Shown: piece by piece, positions 35,820 through 48,614 of the stretch
How the letters are laid out: each line of letters begins with the position of its first letter
How positions within the stretch are numbered: the stretch's first letter is position 1
Assembly (NCBI GenBank): GCA_023846275.1
Contig: JAIUJO010000189.1
Span: forward strand, 595,771 to 659,770
DNA: 64,000 nt
Source: Vanilla planifolia
Taxonomy: Eukaryota; Streptophyta; Magnoliopsida; Asparagales; Orchidaceae
Direction: 5' to 3'
Position numbers and translations under genes: made by a program
Notes under the pieces: model-generated
What the model was told of the DNA's origin: nothing
What the model saw: only the letters and a program-made list of their open reading frames with translations
Database searches by the model: none

Positions 35820-35872
35820 TATATATATATATATATATATGTATATGTATGTATATAGATATATATATATAT
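35820..35872. repeat. TA-rich microsatellite
   Basis: Runs of TA interrupted by GTATATGTATG and TATAGATA. The apparent 60-codon frame over it is repeat-driven and not a gene. Confidence 0.9.
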
Positions 35873-36349
35873 TAAGAACATTTTCTTGTATTATTTTTCT
35901 CACTTAATGCGATGAATGATATAAAGGATTATGGAATTTTCAAGAAGCTCATTAAGGAACAAAGGAGAATGTGCAGCTAATATTTTGGAAAGTAAAATTG
36001 GGATGTAACTTTAGGAGTTCAATAGTTGTCATTCTAGTTTAACTAGAAAGGAATTTCAACTCAATTGGCAAATTAGAGTTCTACTATTATTTCTCACTTG
36101 AGATTTAGTTTTCTTCTCAATTTTTATATTAAAATTCTTAATTAATAATTACTCAAAATGATACTTAATATAATAATATAGATGGGATTTGACAGTGCTG
36201 AGGGTTGGATGCTAATCACAAAGCTGTAGACATCATCGACAATAAGGTAAGATCCTTTAATAATAATCATGTTGACATTTAGGATAAGAAAGATTTTCAG
36301 ATATTATAATTGATATTGTTAATTTCTACATTATGTATAGTATATACTA

Positions 36350-37000
36350 CTCATGCCAATATCGTATGGAAGAAGGTAGTAGGGAATGTCGAACGGAACG
36401 GAACAGTGCAAAATCAGCCTGTAGGGAAAGTTGAACGGAACGGAACAGCATGAAATCAAGCTGTAGGGAAAGCTGAACGGAAACAAAGTTATCAAATCTT
36501 TGTCGAGGAAGGGGGGCAGACAACCCTAGATGGCTCGAGAGTCATACAAACTGAAAAGCTTATAGAGAGCAATGGCAACGTAATTTGGGTGGTATGGGAC
36601 TAAACTCTCATCCAATTGTCAAAGAAAGTGAAAGGGCAGGCGTGATCGGGAGGCTGAGGTTAATAAAGGTAGAAGGGAAGGCACAATGTGACGGCTTAGG
36701 TTAATCAAGGTAAAATACTGCAAGTAAACATAGTAAAATGCCAAACAAGAGGTTCAAACCTGAGCTAGGTATGCAAGACGATGTGTAACCACTACAGTAA
36801 GTTTATAATTCAAGTTGTTTCTGAACACACTATTTCAATGCAGGTAGGGAAACCTACGCGCAATCCAATTGCCTAGATCAATGCTGCTTAGAGCCAAAGC
36901 CAGGATTGATCTCGAGTGGTAAAATTGGGATTCAATCAGAAATGTCCTTTTCAGGATCCAAATCAAAGAGTGAATGCTGTGTGGCCGTTACATGTGTATA
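36350..37000 (+). mobile_element. copia-type LTR fragment (U3 part)
   Basis: This segment is homologous to the upstream half of the LTRs at 49.1-50.5 and 52.6-54.0 kb. Shared blocks in order are AAATCAAG, CAAATCTTTGTCGAGGAAGG-like, CCAACCCTA(A/G)A then GGCTCGAGAG, TATAGAGAGCAAT, GGGACTAAACTC(T/C)CAT, GGGCAGGCGTGA, GTAAAATACTGCAAGTAAAC, a short direct repeat of GAACGGAACGGAACAG, CAGTAAGTTTATA, CCAGGATTGATCTCGA and TTCAATCAGAAATGTCC. It stops short of the TATA box seen in the other copies, so it is a truncated or solo remnant. Confidence 0.8.
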
Positions 37001-37452
37001 TTTTTTACATAAAATTATTTTTAGATATTTTCTCAAACTTTTTAAAAATAATTTTCAAATTATTTTCTTAAATGTTTTTATAAAAAAAACTAGAGCTTTA
37101 TTCTTAATAATTTAATTTCCTCCTACTGAACCACATCTCATATACACAAAAAAATACATAACAATACTGTAAATAAACTTTGATAAAATAAAGTGAACCT
37201 TGTTGAACACTTTTCAAAAAAAATTTAAATGAATATTGTTCTTCTTATCAACTCAATCAATAAATTTAAATTTTTATATGCTTTTAAAAAGTAAAGTAAC
37301 ATATACAAAAAAAACTACATATTATTGTAGTGCATATCAATTCTTCATGAATAAATTTCTAAAAAAATTGTTTCCTTAACATAGCTTATATGGAACCCTA
37401 ATTTTCAAGTTTGAACCATCTACTATAGACTCGTTATGTCTTTTGTACAAAT

Positions 37453-38390
37453 GTTGCTAATCTTTAGTATGCATATTTTAATGCTTTCTTTTATGTTTAT
37501 ATAAAGATTTTAAATCTTTATAACACTTTAAAAAATTTTCAACTCTCTTTGAGTGTGTATGTGTCATATATATGTATATATATATGTTTATAGTTAGATA
37601 TGTAAAATATTGATGTAAAAATTAAAATTTAAAGATAATAATTATGAAAATTCAAAGAATAATAAGATAATATTAAACAAAACATAACTAAATAAATTTA
37701 TAAAATTTATGATGGAAATCTTTTAGAAAGCAAAAACGTATGCTTAGGATAGGTCAAAGAAAAACTTCCACTGCAACATAGTTTTACAACATCTATTGAA
37801 TGTATCCAAAACGAAAATCCTTTGTTTGTATGCTTATTTGTATTCTTATATCTTTCACAAAAATAAAGTCGCTAATGTTTTAGTAATAAATAATCTAACC
37901 TTCTTTTTAATTTACACAGGTTGCTAATATTTATTGTTCACATCCATATTCTTCCATTTATGTTTATATATGGCTTTTAAATGTTAATAATATTTTAAAA
38001 AAATTTCAACTCTTCTTTTGTGGGTTTGTGTGTGTATATATATATATATATACAGTATTATGATGTGCACGAGTATAAATATACACACACATGTTTATCT
38101 ATAAGTAAATGTGTAAAACCTTATTGGTATGAAAAATAAAATTGAGAGGTTATCATTATCAAAATGCAAAGAATAATAAGATAATCTTAAATAAGACATA
38201 AGTAAATAAAATTATAAAATTTATGATAAAAAGCTTTTAGAAAGTGAAAACTAATGCTTAAGATACATCAAAGAAAATCTTCCACAACAACATAATTATA
38301 TAACATGTATTAAATGTGTCAAATAAAAAAAAAATTTTGTTTCTTTTGTATTCTTATATCTTTCTCCAATATCTATATCATTTCATTAAA
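37453..38390. repeat. 467-bp tandem duplication
   Basis: Unit 1 (37453-37919) and unit 2 (37920 to about 38390) share GTTGCTAAT, TTTATGTTTATATA, TTTCAACTCT, AAAGAATAATAAGATAAT, ATAAAATTTATGAT, CTTTTAGAAAG and TTGTATTCTTATATCTTTC in order. Unit 2 carries a TA microsatellite (38027-38052) and an extra stretch of about 30 bp. Confidence 0.85.
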
Positions 38391-38399
38391 TTTGTATCA

Positions 38400-41300
38400 T
38401 TTATGTAGCAAAGAAATTTCTTTTAGAGGTTGGTATATCTCAAAAAGCGTTCCCATCCGCTCTCCTTCCTACTTTTTAAAATTCCTTCTCAAAATGCTCA
38501 ATTTGTACTTCAATGCAAACCATCAAAACGAGCCATATTAGAATATGAATGAACCATGTTGCACATCCCAATAGTTTGTTATTCAATTTATTAAATATTC
38601 TCTGCTTTACAGTTTGTTATTTTAATCTTAAAAAAAACCAAGAAAAGATGGGGTCGTACGAAAAGCGAAAGCATTGGCTCTTTTGCGGAAGCCGTAGCCT
38701 TTGTATTTTCCATATGGCAGTAACTTCATTTGGCCTTTCTCCACATGGGAAGCCGTGCTGAAATACACGTGTCAATTTCTTAATACTACTCGATTGGCAT
38801 TCTGCAAAATGCTCACGTTTAGTCTTTTTGCCGGACGAGCGGATGCTAACTGTTGAAACAAAAATAGTTAATATTAAATAATTATTAAAATAAAACTTTA
38901 CATTTAATTAGGTGTAAATTGAAAATTATGAGATGATTTGGTGTCATGATGACAGAGCTTTGATATGGGAACCATTCAATGTGACGTTCCGAGGCCGATT
39001 CAGTCGTTTTTGACGTGTAGTGGTTGTTCACACAATAAGCACAACTTTTGCCCCTGCTTTTTATTTTGATGAAAAGACAATGTGTCCTGAAATGAATGCA
39101 TCTGTGGAGCTTTTTACGAAAAAAAATATTTATTTTTTCAAATATTGCTTTTTAAAAAAAGTCTTTTTATAGTTTATTTTGAAAACTAAAGTAAAAAGTT
39201 GTATCCAAATGATAAATAGAGAAAAAATATTATTAGAATATGAGATTTTGAAATACTTTATAAGAAAATGAAATTCGCTAATAAAGAAACTCAGGAGATG
39301 AGCATTATTTTGTTAGAGTTGGGAAACTTGATCTTTGTTTGATACGTGTTATTTCTTTCATTGGTCAAAAGCATTCAAATATTATTATGAAAATAAAAAA
39401 TTATATTTAAATTTATCATATGATTTTTTATTATTTGGATGCCTATGATGAAAAATGAAGGATTATATGACTAGCTTATCATATGACATGCCAAAAAATA
39501 TTATATTCACCTATATATAATGGTGTTGAATGGTTGATGATTCAACTTGCTCTTTTTCTAAGTATAATCCTCAAGTGAGAACTATTCAAATTTGACATTA
39601 CCATTGTCTTGTATACTCAAAATCAGCAAGTTCTCTACTAGGGCCTTGGACAAGATACTTGAAAGTAAAAAATACTCAACTTGGTTTTCTCTTAAACCAT
39701 TCATAATGATCACACCATTAACCTTCCTTTAAAGGATAACCTTGATAGTTATTAAGAGTCATCAGATCCCATAATGTTCTTTAGGTGATGACTCCTCCAA
39801 AATTTGTTGCATAGCAAGTTGTAGTTGAATCCACATCTCAAGTGGTTCGAATGAAAAGGTGGCTACTTTTTCGATGGCCATATACCATATTTTGAAGATC
39901 AACTAAGTTGGTAGAAAAAAAATATCATGGCACTGTATGACAATGGGCTTATGAAGAGGGAGGCTTGTTGATATTCCTATTAGAGTTGACCTCGAAATGA
40001 TGAACGAACATGAGGCCTCCTTTTCTCAAAGCCAATACGAGGAGAAAACATGTCTCAAAAAAGTTAGAGTGCTACTATGACTGACGAGGAAGAGGATCCA
40101 AAGAAGCCAAATGTACTTATTTTGGAGGCAATTGTGCTGACTAAATGGAATACAAATGAAAAAAATGTTATTATGGTTTACATTGCAAGTTACCAATTAT
40201 TTAGGTAATTTTTTTGTCAAAGAGTATTATTAATCATTTAGAGCAAAAGCATAAAAAAAATATCCATTTGTTAAATCTATTGCTTAGAAGAAGAAAATTA
40301 AATCATTGGGTTCCACACTTGAGAAATGGAAAGAACTTGGACTAAGTCAAAGACTAATGTCCAAAGCCAAAATATCAAACTCTTTACTCCTAAGTGGTTG
40401 AGTAATGTCACTTCCCATTTTATTTTTTCGAAGAATCAACCCATACTTTCAATTTATGTTAGTTAAAATAAGTTTTGTTCGCAAAAAAAAATTATATTTT
40501 AAAATCATAGCCTCGTATTTATAACCAGAATCATTCTCATTGCTGTTTTTATAAGACTATTCATATATATGCCACTTTACCTTGATGCTTGCTAGAGGAT
40601 GTTTCTTGTCCAATGATTCTAACCTTAAGAAATTGCATTATGATCACTACCTACTTGCTTTAGTCTTGGATATTGTGAGGCAACAAATTTTTACTTAGTT
40701 TATCTTAAAACTACATTGCATCATGGTCATAACCTGAATTTATTATGTTAATGAATTAATCATCTTTGGTCATCATTCATAAATCAAAGTAGATTATTTT
40801 CTAAAACTCATTTTTTACAAATTAAAATTATGATTTCACATATGTAAAACAAATATTTTTCTCCTTTTTCTTATGTGATTATTGATCCTTATAGTCCTCG
40901 ATCTTGAGGTATAACAATACACTACTTGTGTCACACACTACTCGATTTAATGTTAATTAAAGGTATTAATATACTCCAAAATACGAAATTGTTGAGTAAA
41001 TAAATAAAGAAACAAAAACCTTGAGGGCACCATGTAAAATATAGATGATGAAAAACATTACAAATTAAAATATTAAATTCGAATAAATAATTATATAAAT
41101 AATTATTCTCATTTCTTCAAGTTATTATTCAAAAATAAAAGTTGAAATAGCCTTTTTATACAATATCTGTCATACATACGAAACACCTCATAGAGTTCTC
41201 AAAAGAAAGCATCTCCTCACATAAAGGATCTGTTGTTATAACTTCTAGGAATCCTAAACTCTATAAATATCTCATTCTTAATCTATAATATAAGTATGTA

Positions 41301-41870
41301 TAAGTATAATAAATATAAAAAATAAACTATTAGATTAAGTAGTAAAGTAGTGTGAAATCGTGATATATAGCATACAAATAAATATGAAGCAGTAAATAAG
41401 AATGCATGATAAAAAATATTAAATATGTTGAATATTTGCATATGAGCTTGTATGTTCTATAATAAAGTATGTATATAATTATCATATAATACCAATATTA
41501 TATAGTAGTAATATTATCTCTTTCTTTTCTTATTTTTAATTTTTTTTTTTCATATTTTATTTTTATTCTTTTCTTTCTTTATTAAGGCATTTTTTATATG
41601 ACTATTATCCTTACTTCATATGATTCTATATCTTGTTATATCTATGTGGTATCAATCATATCACATGACATCTATCGATTATTGGCTAAGACATCAAAGT
41701 ATTTCTCCTACCACCACTAGCCTTCACTGAAATACTAATAGAAATAGGTCTTTACTCTTTGTTACCTAGTACTGAAGTGCTCACAACAACAAAAATTAGG
41801 TCAAATATCAATTCTAACATGGAATCACCCATTAACATTGTTATGTATAAAGTACTAACAATAGCGAGAT
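38400..41870. other. spacer, no gene recognised
   Basis: Mostly AT-rich with only short frames. A slightly GC-richer patch at about 38640-39060 includes ACACGTGTC and GACGTGTAG, which resemble promoter ACGT elements, but no coding region follows that I can recognise. A patch at 39900-40140 is Glu/Lys-rich if translated and could be worn element gag; this is unsupported. Confidence 0.35.
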
Positions 41871-41880
41871 CTCTGTCTGT

Positions 41881-42112
41881 TATGCCGCTCTTTTAAGAAC
41901 CAATAATAACAAGAGATAAAGTTATAGATAAAGTCATATTGATCAATTATGAGATAAAGTCATAGATAAAATTTTATCTTCTAATTTTCAAATTTCAATT
42001 ATGCCCCTCATTTTAAGTACCAATAATAACAAGAGATAAAGTCATATTGATCAATTACAAGATAAAGTCATAGATAAAATTTTAGCATCTAATTTTCACA
42101 TTTCTCATGATG
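41881..42112. repeat. 119-bp tandem duplication
   Basis: Units 41881-41999 and 42000-42112 share TATGCC(G/C)CTC, TTTTAAG(A/T)ACC, AATAATAACAAGAGATAAAG, TCATATTGATCAATTA and AGATAAAGTCATAGATAAAA. Unit 1 has an internal insertion that repeats part of the unit. Confidence 0.9.
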
Positions 42113-42204
42113 ATATATATCATTAAGCTTATCCAATCAATCATTATCTTTTATTTTTTTATTCAATATCTTTCTTGTTTTGTGTTCTAAAACTCATAAC
42201 ACAT

Positions 42205-44835
42205 ATAGAATTATAAATAATAAAATGTCAGTGGGGTATAATATTAATTTTTATGATTATGATTTTTGTTGGCTTCTTATGACCATTTTGTGTGGTGTGT
42301 GGTGCTAGAAGTGTATTTCAATGATAATTATTTTTTTAAAATAAATATGATACAAAGAATTGAATTGAAGAAATGTTTTTTAATACACATGCATTTCATA
42401 TGATTGCACATCCATTGTTTCCTAATCTTATCGATTATAAATTAATAATGATGTTTTTAATACACTTATAAAATTTGATGAGAGTAAATTAAGGTTTGAG
42501 TCTATAAAAGAAAAGATGTTTGAAAGATCAATGTGTGAAGCTTGTTACAAAGTTGAGTAGCGTTGTTAAGAACCACCAAGAAGGAGTGAGTCAAGCAGGT
42601 TGTCGAGTAAGGCATCATTACTATGCTATGATTTTTGAAAGCAAAGAAGAGAGAGCAAAGGTGAAGCTCTATATAGAGAGAAAACTATAAGAATGAAGAA
42701 CCATTGGGAAAACTTTGTTGTAGCTTGAGGAGAAGATCAAAAGCAAGAAGATGAGAAGAAGAGAGACTATCACAAGAAAATAGCGAAGGAAATTGAGTAG
42801 TAGTTATCAAAGAAAAGATAGAAATTTAAATTGGTTCTTTTTTTAAATTTAATTTAGTTTTACATCAATTAAAAATGTGATTATGTTATAAGTTTAGTAA
42901 GAACAAGATTTAAATTATTTGAGATTTGGTATGTAGTGAATCGATGATAATTTGAATTGAAACCAAGACATATGGAATGAGAGTTGTTAGCTATTATTAA
43001 TATGTATCATTCAAATAATTTGGTCTACATCATATGGTATGATCAATTTAATCTTGTAAGGAAAGCGATGATGAAACATGGTATAAGATAATCACATTAG
43101 AAAATTTGGGGGTTATAATAGTCAGAGAAGAATTTAAGTTATAGGTTGGGTGTCAAGTTCGTCGTACTAGAATAATTTGTGTCATATTTGTATAATGTGT
43201 TGAGTTGTGAGGTTCATCATATGAAGGCAGTTGTAAATACCAACATAAATCACATAATGTCTTGTGGGATCAATAACATTATTAATCAAAGCTAAATTTT
43301 TTAAAATACAAAATCTATTAATTATAAGAAACAAGATTGTAAAAGAATATTATAGAAAGTCATAGATGAAATACTATATAGTGTGACTAAGTCGATCATG
43401 CTGAACAGTTAGTTAAAGCTATGGATAAATGATTAAGTCTTGACAGAGTCGAGACTACATTAGAGTTGTACATCATGTGTCATTATAAGTTATGATATTT
43501 TTGTGGTGGATTAATAATGGAAACATATGATTTGATTAAGAAGATTGTATTATGTAAAGTGAGAAATTGTGAATTGATCATACTTTATGATGGGAGTATC
43601 TTAAAAGTATGAATGATTAACAAGGAAACAAAATTAAGAGAATATAAAAATCATACAGTACATTGTTAGGGATCATACTATATGTTTTAGAAATGATATA
43701 AATAACAAAATACTAGTTTTGGAAACTATACAATCTGATATAATTAAAAATGCTTATTTTTTATACAACATGTGGTATAATGAGAGAATTACATAAGTAC
43801 GAGCTAAGGCAATAACTTAAAGGCTTATAAGAAATTTAAATTCCTAAATAAACATGCCACATATAGGACATATGTTGAGCATTAAATATACATGATAATG
43901 TAAAAAGTCAAGAAAAGATTTAGATTAAAAAAGAAGCTAACTTTTGTATTTACATAAATAAATTTGATAATTATGATATAAATACATTAATAAATTGATT
44001 TATAATTTTTTTTATAAAGTGATAAATTTTTTGATGTTATTATCTTTTAATAAACTTTATGAGCTTTAGAATATTTTTTATTTTATTTTTTATGCATTAT
44101 GGATAATAGATAAACTTAGAAATTATGATGTAAATATGTTGATAAATTATTTTTATATTATTTATAAAATTACATTCTTTTTATGTTATCTTTTTATAAA
44201 ATTCATAGATATTAGAAAATTTTTATACAAATGTAATAATTATGTAATTATTTTCTTGGGTTATCATTATTTATCTAGTATTTAATTCATGAGTTATTAA
44301 TTTATGGTATTATATAATAAGGATATTGACATGCAATATAATATAAACTTTTATAAGTTAATAAATAAAAAATTATTTGGAATATAGATATTTGGTATGC
44401 TTGATTACAAATTAAGAAATTAAAATTATTTATATAACTCTAAATATATTATCCTCAACTAATCTTATACCATATTATAACCACACTCACCACAAATATA
44501 TATAATACAAGATGATAATAGCTCATCTATATTTATACAAATTCTATTAGACATGATATAATACGAGGACAACCCATGGAAAGAATACCACTTTCCATAT
44601 CTATAGTGTTCTACTACATATCATATAGAGCAAGAATTGCTTATATGCATATACATAGTTTATTATACCTAAATAAGGTGACAAAAGCCTAGCATAAGGA
44701 TAGCTTATTTATGTTTACACATTTTACTATATATGATATATAACAAACATAACACATCTATACCTATATAGATCTACTATAATGATAAATGGTGAGTATA
44801 ACCCATCAGGGTGAGAATACTTTATAGTAAGGGAT
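42205..44835 (+). repeat. 2.6-kb dispersed repeat, copy 2
   Basis: Direct partner of 32715-35270 (shared blocks listed there). This copy has a TATAAAAG motif at about 42506 where copy 1 has TATATGAG, so it may preserve a core promoter better. No protein-coding capacity is visible. The tandem duplication at 41881-42112 abuts its upstream edge. Confidence 0.85.
44511..44810. repeat. degenerate array of about 50-bp units, copy 2
   Basis: Units begin near 44511, 44562, 44628, 44677/44696, 44743 and 44791. They follow the same pattern as copy 1 (GGTGAGGATA-like start, CATCTATATTTATA, TTCTA then ATATGATATA), with more indels, so the spacing is less regular. Confidence 0.65.
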
Positions 44836-47800
44836 GAGTAATGAATGAAAAAATTAAAAAATATGATAAAATAAGATGAGTATAATCATATTAGTATGAT
44901 CAAGATAACAGTAAAGTTTTATGTGAATATCATTGGTTGTGACATAAACAAATGTGCATTAAAAGGTAGCATACAAGTATGATTATGAAATTGTATAAGA
45001 TTAATTAGTAGAATTAATAATAGACAAAGTTGAATATCATAATTTGTATGATACAAAATGAAAGGATTGTATAGTACGACACCACATAATTGAAAGCTTA
45101 TTAATCCTAAAATAGCAAACGACTAAATAAATCATCATGGAGAGAGGATAATTGATGAGAAACCATTAGAGTTATGAAGGCATAGAGATGAGAATACACT
45201 TAAATGAAATAACATAGCTGTTGGAGGAAGTGGAACTGATGAGAATGTAAAGGAACATTGGCTATGTATAATAAAAATGTGAGGTCAAGCTTGGACAAAA
45301 ATTTCTAAGAAAAATCAAAGAGATTAGCTCAACCAAGTGCATTAGACTGAGGAAAAAAGGGAAAGAAAGCACAACCAAGAACCAAAGGATCTAGTCACAG
45401 GTATTGTAGCACCAAAGAGATGAAAGTGAACTTGTGCTAAATTTTGATTCTTGGCGATACTATTACATAGAAATTAAGAGGTAAGAAATCTCACACTAAG
45501 TGTATATATTTTGATGTAATCTGTATTATAGACTATAGGTTTTATTCATTTGAGAAATTTTTTTTTATGATGCTTGTATAAATAACTTACACATAAGTGA
45601 ATATGTTTGATGTAGGTTAGGAGACAAGAGTTTCCTTAAATGATGATAAGAAAGGGTAAATTGATATTGTTGTGTAGATAAGCTTATTGGTTGCATTGTT
45701 GACCAAAAGAAATAACTTCATAGTGAAAAAAGAATTTAATCATTCAACTTGAGTTTGATATTTTGTTCATTTATTTGTTATGTTGTTATTGTTCTTAAGG
45801 ATTTCTTATTATTTAAATTGAAATGAAATTGATACCTTAATTAAATAAAAAGAATAATTGAGAAATAGAATGAACAATCTTAAAATTATGTTGATGCTTG
45901 TTAGAAGTGTAAAACCCTTAAGAGATGGTTTAAAAGAAAATTATTGAGGATGATTGATTCTTTATAAAAAGCAATTTTTTCACAACATGTTTATTTTCAT
46001 ATATGACTTGAGTATGAAATATTGTATTGCTTTATTTATTTACATATTATGTGACAAGTTTTTCACAAAAGGAAAAGATAAGAAAATATTATTGTTATAA
46101 TGATCACAAAATAAGAAAACTAAGAAAGAAAATATTACTTGTGATAATAGACACAAAATAAAAATTAAAAAATAAATGTGAAAAAGAAAAAAGAAAAAAT
46201 TTTGGCAAAGAAAGAATAGTGTTAAAAAAATGAAAAAGCTAATTGTTATCCAAACTGGTGAAAACTACTTTAGAATGATAGCTCTAGAAATAAGCCAAAT
46301 GAGCCTTCATTTGATTTAATTATTTTTTGAATGATGTGTTTCAAAATACGTCTAATTTGTTTATAAATTGACCTAATTTTAAGCCAAACCTTAAATGGAT
46401 GTAAAAGATGGAAACAATTAAAAGTAACAAGCTAATGCATAAAGATAACAAAAGATAAAAATGCTAAAGTTGCTAAAAGTTTTTGTTTTGTAATTGATTT
46501 TATTTTGGTAGCTCGTACATGTGCTCACATGCTCTTTTAATGTATTATATTGTTTACAATTGACCTTGCAATTTGCTACCCAAATATTACTTATTTTATG
46601 TATATGTACATATATTCGCACTATGCGAGTGATAGTTGGCTCCATATATTTTTGTCCGAACACGTTTAGATCAAAATGTGAAACACCATGGGAATATCGA
46701 GAAAAAGTGAGATCTAGAATGTAATGATTTGAAAGATATTGCATTGTCATAGAAGTGTTGTTATGGGTTTATTCGAATTATTTGATCAAAATGACATGCA
46801 TTATAATCTCATTAAGTAGTGATCGATGAAATTTGTGATTTTCACAGAAAGCATGAAAACTTGTAATTTCTAGAATTGCATGGATTGTTGGTTTGACTTA
46901 CTTCTTCAATTTATTTAAAATGATTCCTTTAAATTGTTTGATTTTTTTGTTGCTTGATTTTTAAAGATTTAAAAAGAGTGAAAATCTTTCATGGTTTCAA
47001 AATGAGTAAAAGAAATAAGTAAAGAAAATTAATACTACTCAAATCCAAAAAAGGTTGAGTGAAAGAAAAAGGGTCATCACAATGTGTCTATTTTTGTACT
47101 TCTTATTTAATTTCTACTCCACTTATTAATGTGTGAACTTGAATATTAAAAAAGAATAAATAATTTTATTTATTTTAATTAGAATTTGAAACTAAATCAT
47201 GTAATTGGATTTAAGACAAGAAATATTTTGAACATATTGATGACACTAAAGTAGGCATCTCAACTTTGGGAAGGACATGGATCATATTTTTATTTGAATG
47301 ATGAAAGTGGCATGGAACAAATAAAAAAGTGGTAAAACCTATTTTATTATGAGAAACACATGGATCATCTTGGGATAACAAAAATTTATCATGATACAAC
47401 ATTTTTTTGAATAAACATTAGGTTTGTTGGTGAAATTTGTATCGCAAGATTCCCTTATCATTCTTCTTTCAAGATTTTATCTTTTAGCCCTACGTAATGA
47501 AAAGCCTTACATCACTTATATATAAACTCTATATGTAATGAGGCTTAGGTTCTTATGTTTACCCAATTTTGAATAATATAATGAGCTTTAGAATTAGTCA
47601 TTTGTTACAAATCTATTGATGAGACAAATTCAACTTGGTGAACTTTGAATTAGCTCTTGAGAGGGTGAAAATTATGACACTAATGGAGAGTTTTTGTTAT
47701 TATCAAATTTCGTTGTAGTTCACCCATTGACAATCCTTTTTCTATTTTTTCAACTTTTCTGCAATCTTTTAATCCTTATGATTTTTGTTTAATAGTTTCC

Positions 47801-48614
47801 AATTTAAATTTGGCCACCACTCACTTCTAAACCCTAAATTGCCAACTCTTAATCAAATTTCTCACTACTGCCAACTACTTTGTTGGCTAACTTTCCCACA
47901 TACCCTACCACCTCACTACCCTCAGCTTACTTGGTGACATCGACAACCTTTCCAAAAGTGATCCAAATCAACTAACAACTGCCTCCTATTTTCTGACTGC
48001 CTAACCACGATTGGCCCTCATCGATTTTGACCCTCTAATACTAATGCCTTTGGTCGTCACTTATTCTACCTTCACCCAGACTACTCATCGTGACAACTAC
48101 AAACATCACATACCACTTCTTCATTTTGCAACTCTTGAAACTAGCAACCTCTTTATGTCGTCAAGGCCTTCCAATCATTAGATCTTCCCATGCATTGCCT
48201 TATTTTAGATCTTCAACACAATATTTAGGGATCGACCCTATATAAGTTTTGAATGCTTGATCATTACTGGACTTTATGAAGCTTTATGTGATGTTAGTCT
48301 CACTTAAGCACTCATGTTCAGTGAGAAGTTTGCTGTTGTATGATACTTTTCTGTGAGATAACTTGTGTTTATCCCCATGTTCGCTCACGTATGATCTTTT
48401 TTATTATTTCTATTCTATACATTTTATTTAATTTTTAACAGTTTAGTATTTTTCCATATACATAAGATGTGTGAAATCAAATTCTCCAATTTGTGTGAAT
48501 GAATGTATGCATTGAAAAGGTTTTTAAATTAATGGTAGTCCTATTCTTTGATTTCCATTAAATCAACTAACTGTACTTTCATTCATGTTGTTCTCTTTAA
48601 TTGTTAGTGTGCTT
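44836..48614. other. AT-rich spacer, no gene recognised
   Basis: Only short frames that resemble no family. The stretch at about 47700-48300 is richer in C and A than its surroundings and looks like worn coding or element sequence, but no protein motif could be read from it on either strand. Confidence 0.4.

Noticed and set aside
36180-36246. Short segment between a good acceptor (AATATAG) and donor (AAGGTAAGA) reading DANHKAVDIIDNK in one frame
   Set aside because: That frame has two stops in its first half and I could not tie it to any protein; may be a tiny exon relic but is not supportable.
46418-46750. 110-codon minus-strand frame overlapping a 67-codon plus-strand frame
   Set aside because: Neither resembles a known protein and composition is ordinary AT-rich intergenic DNA.
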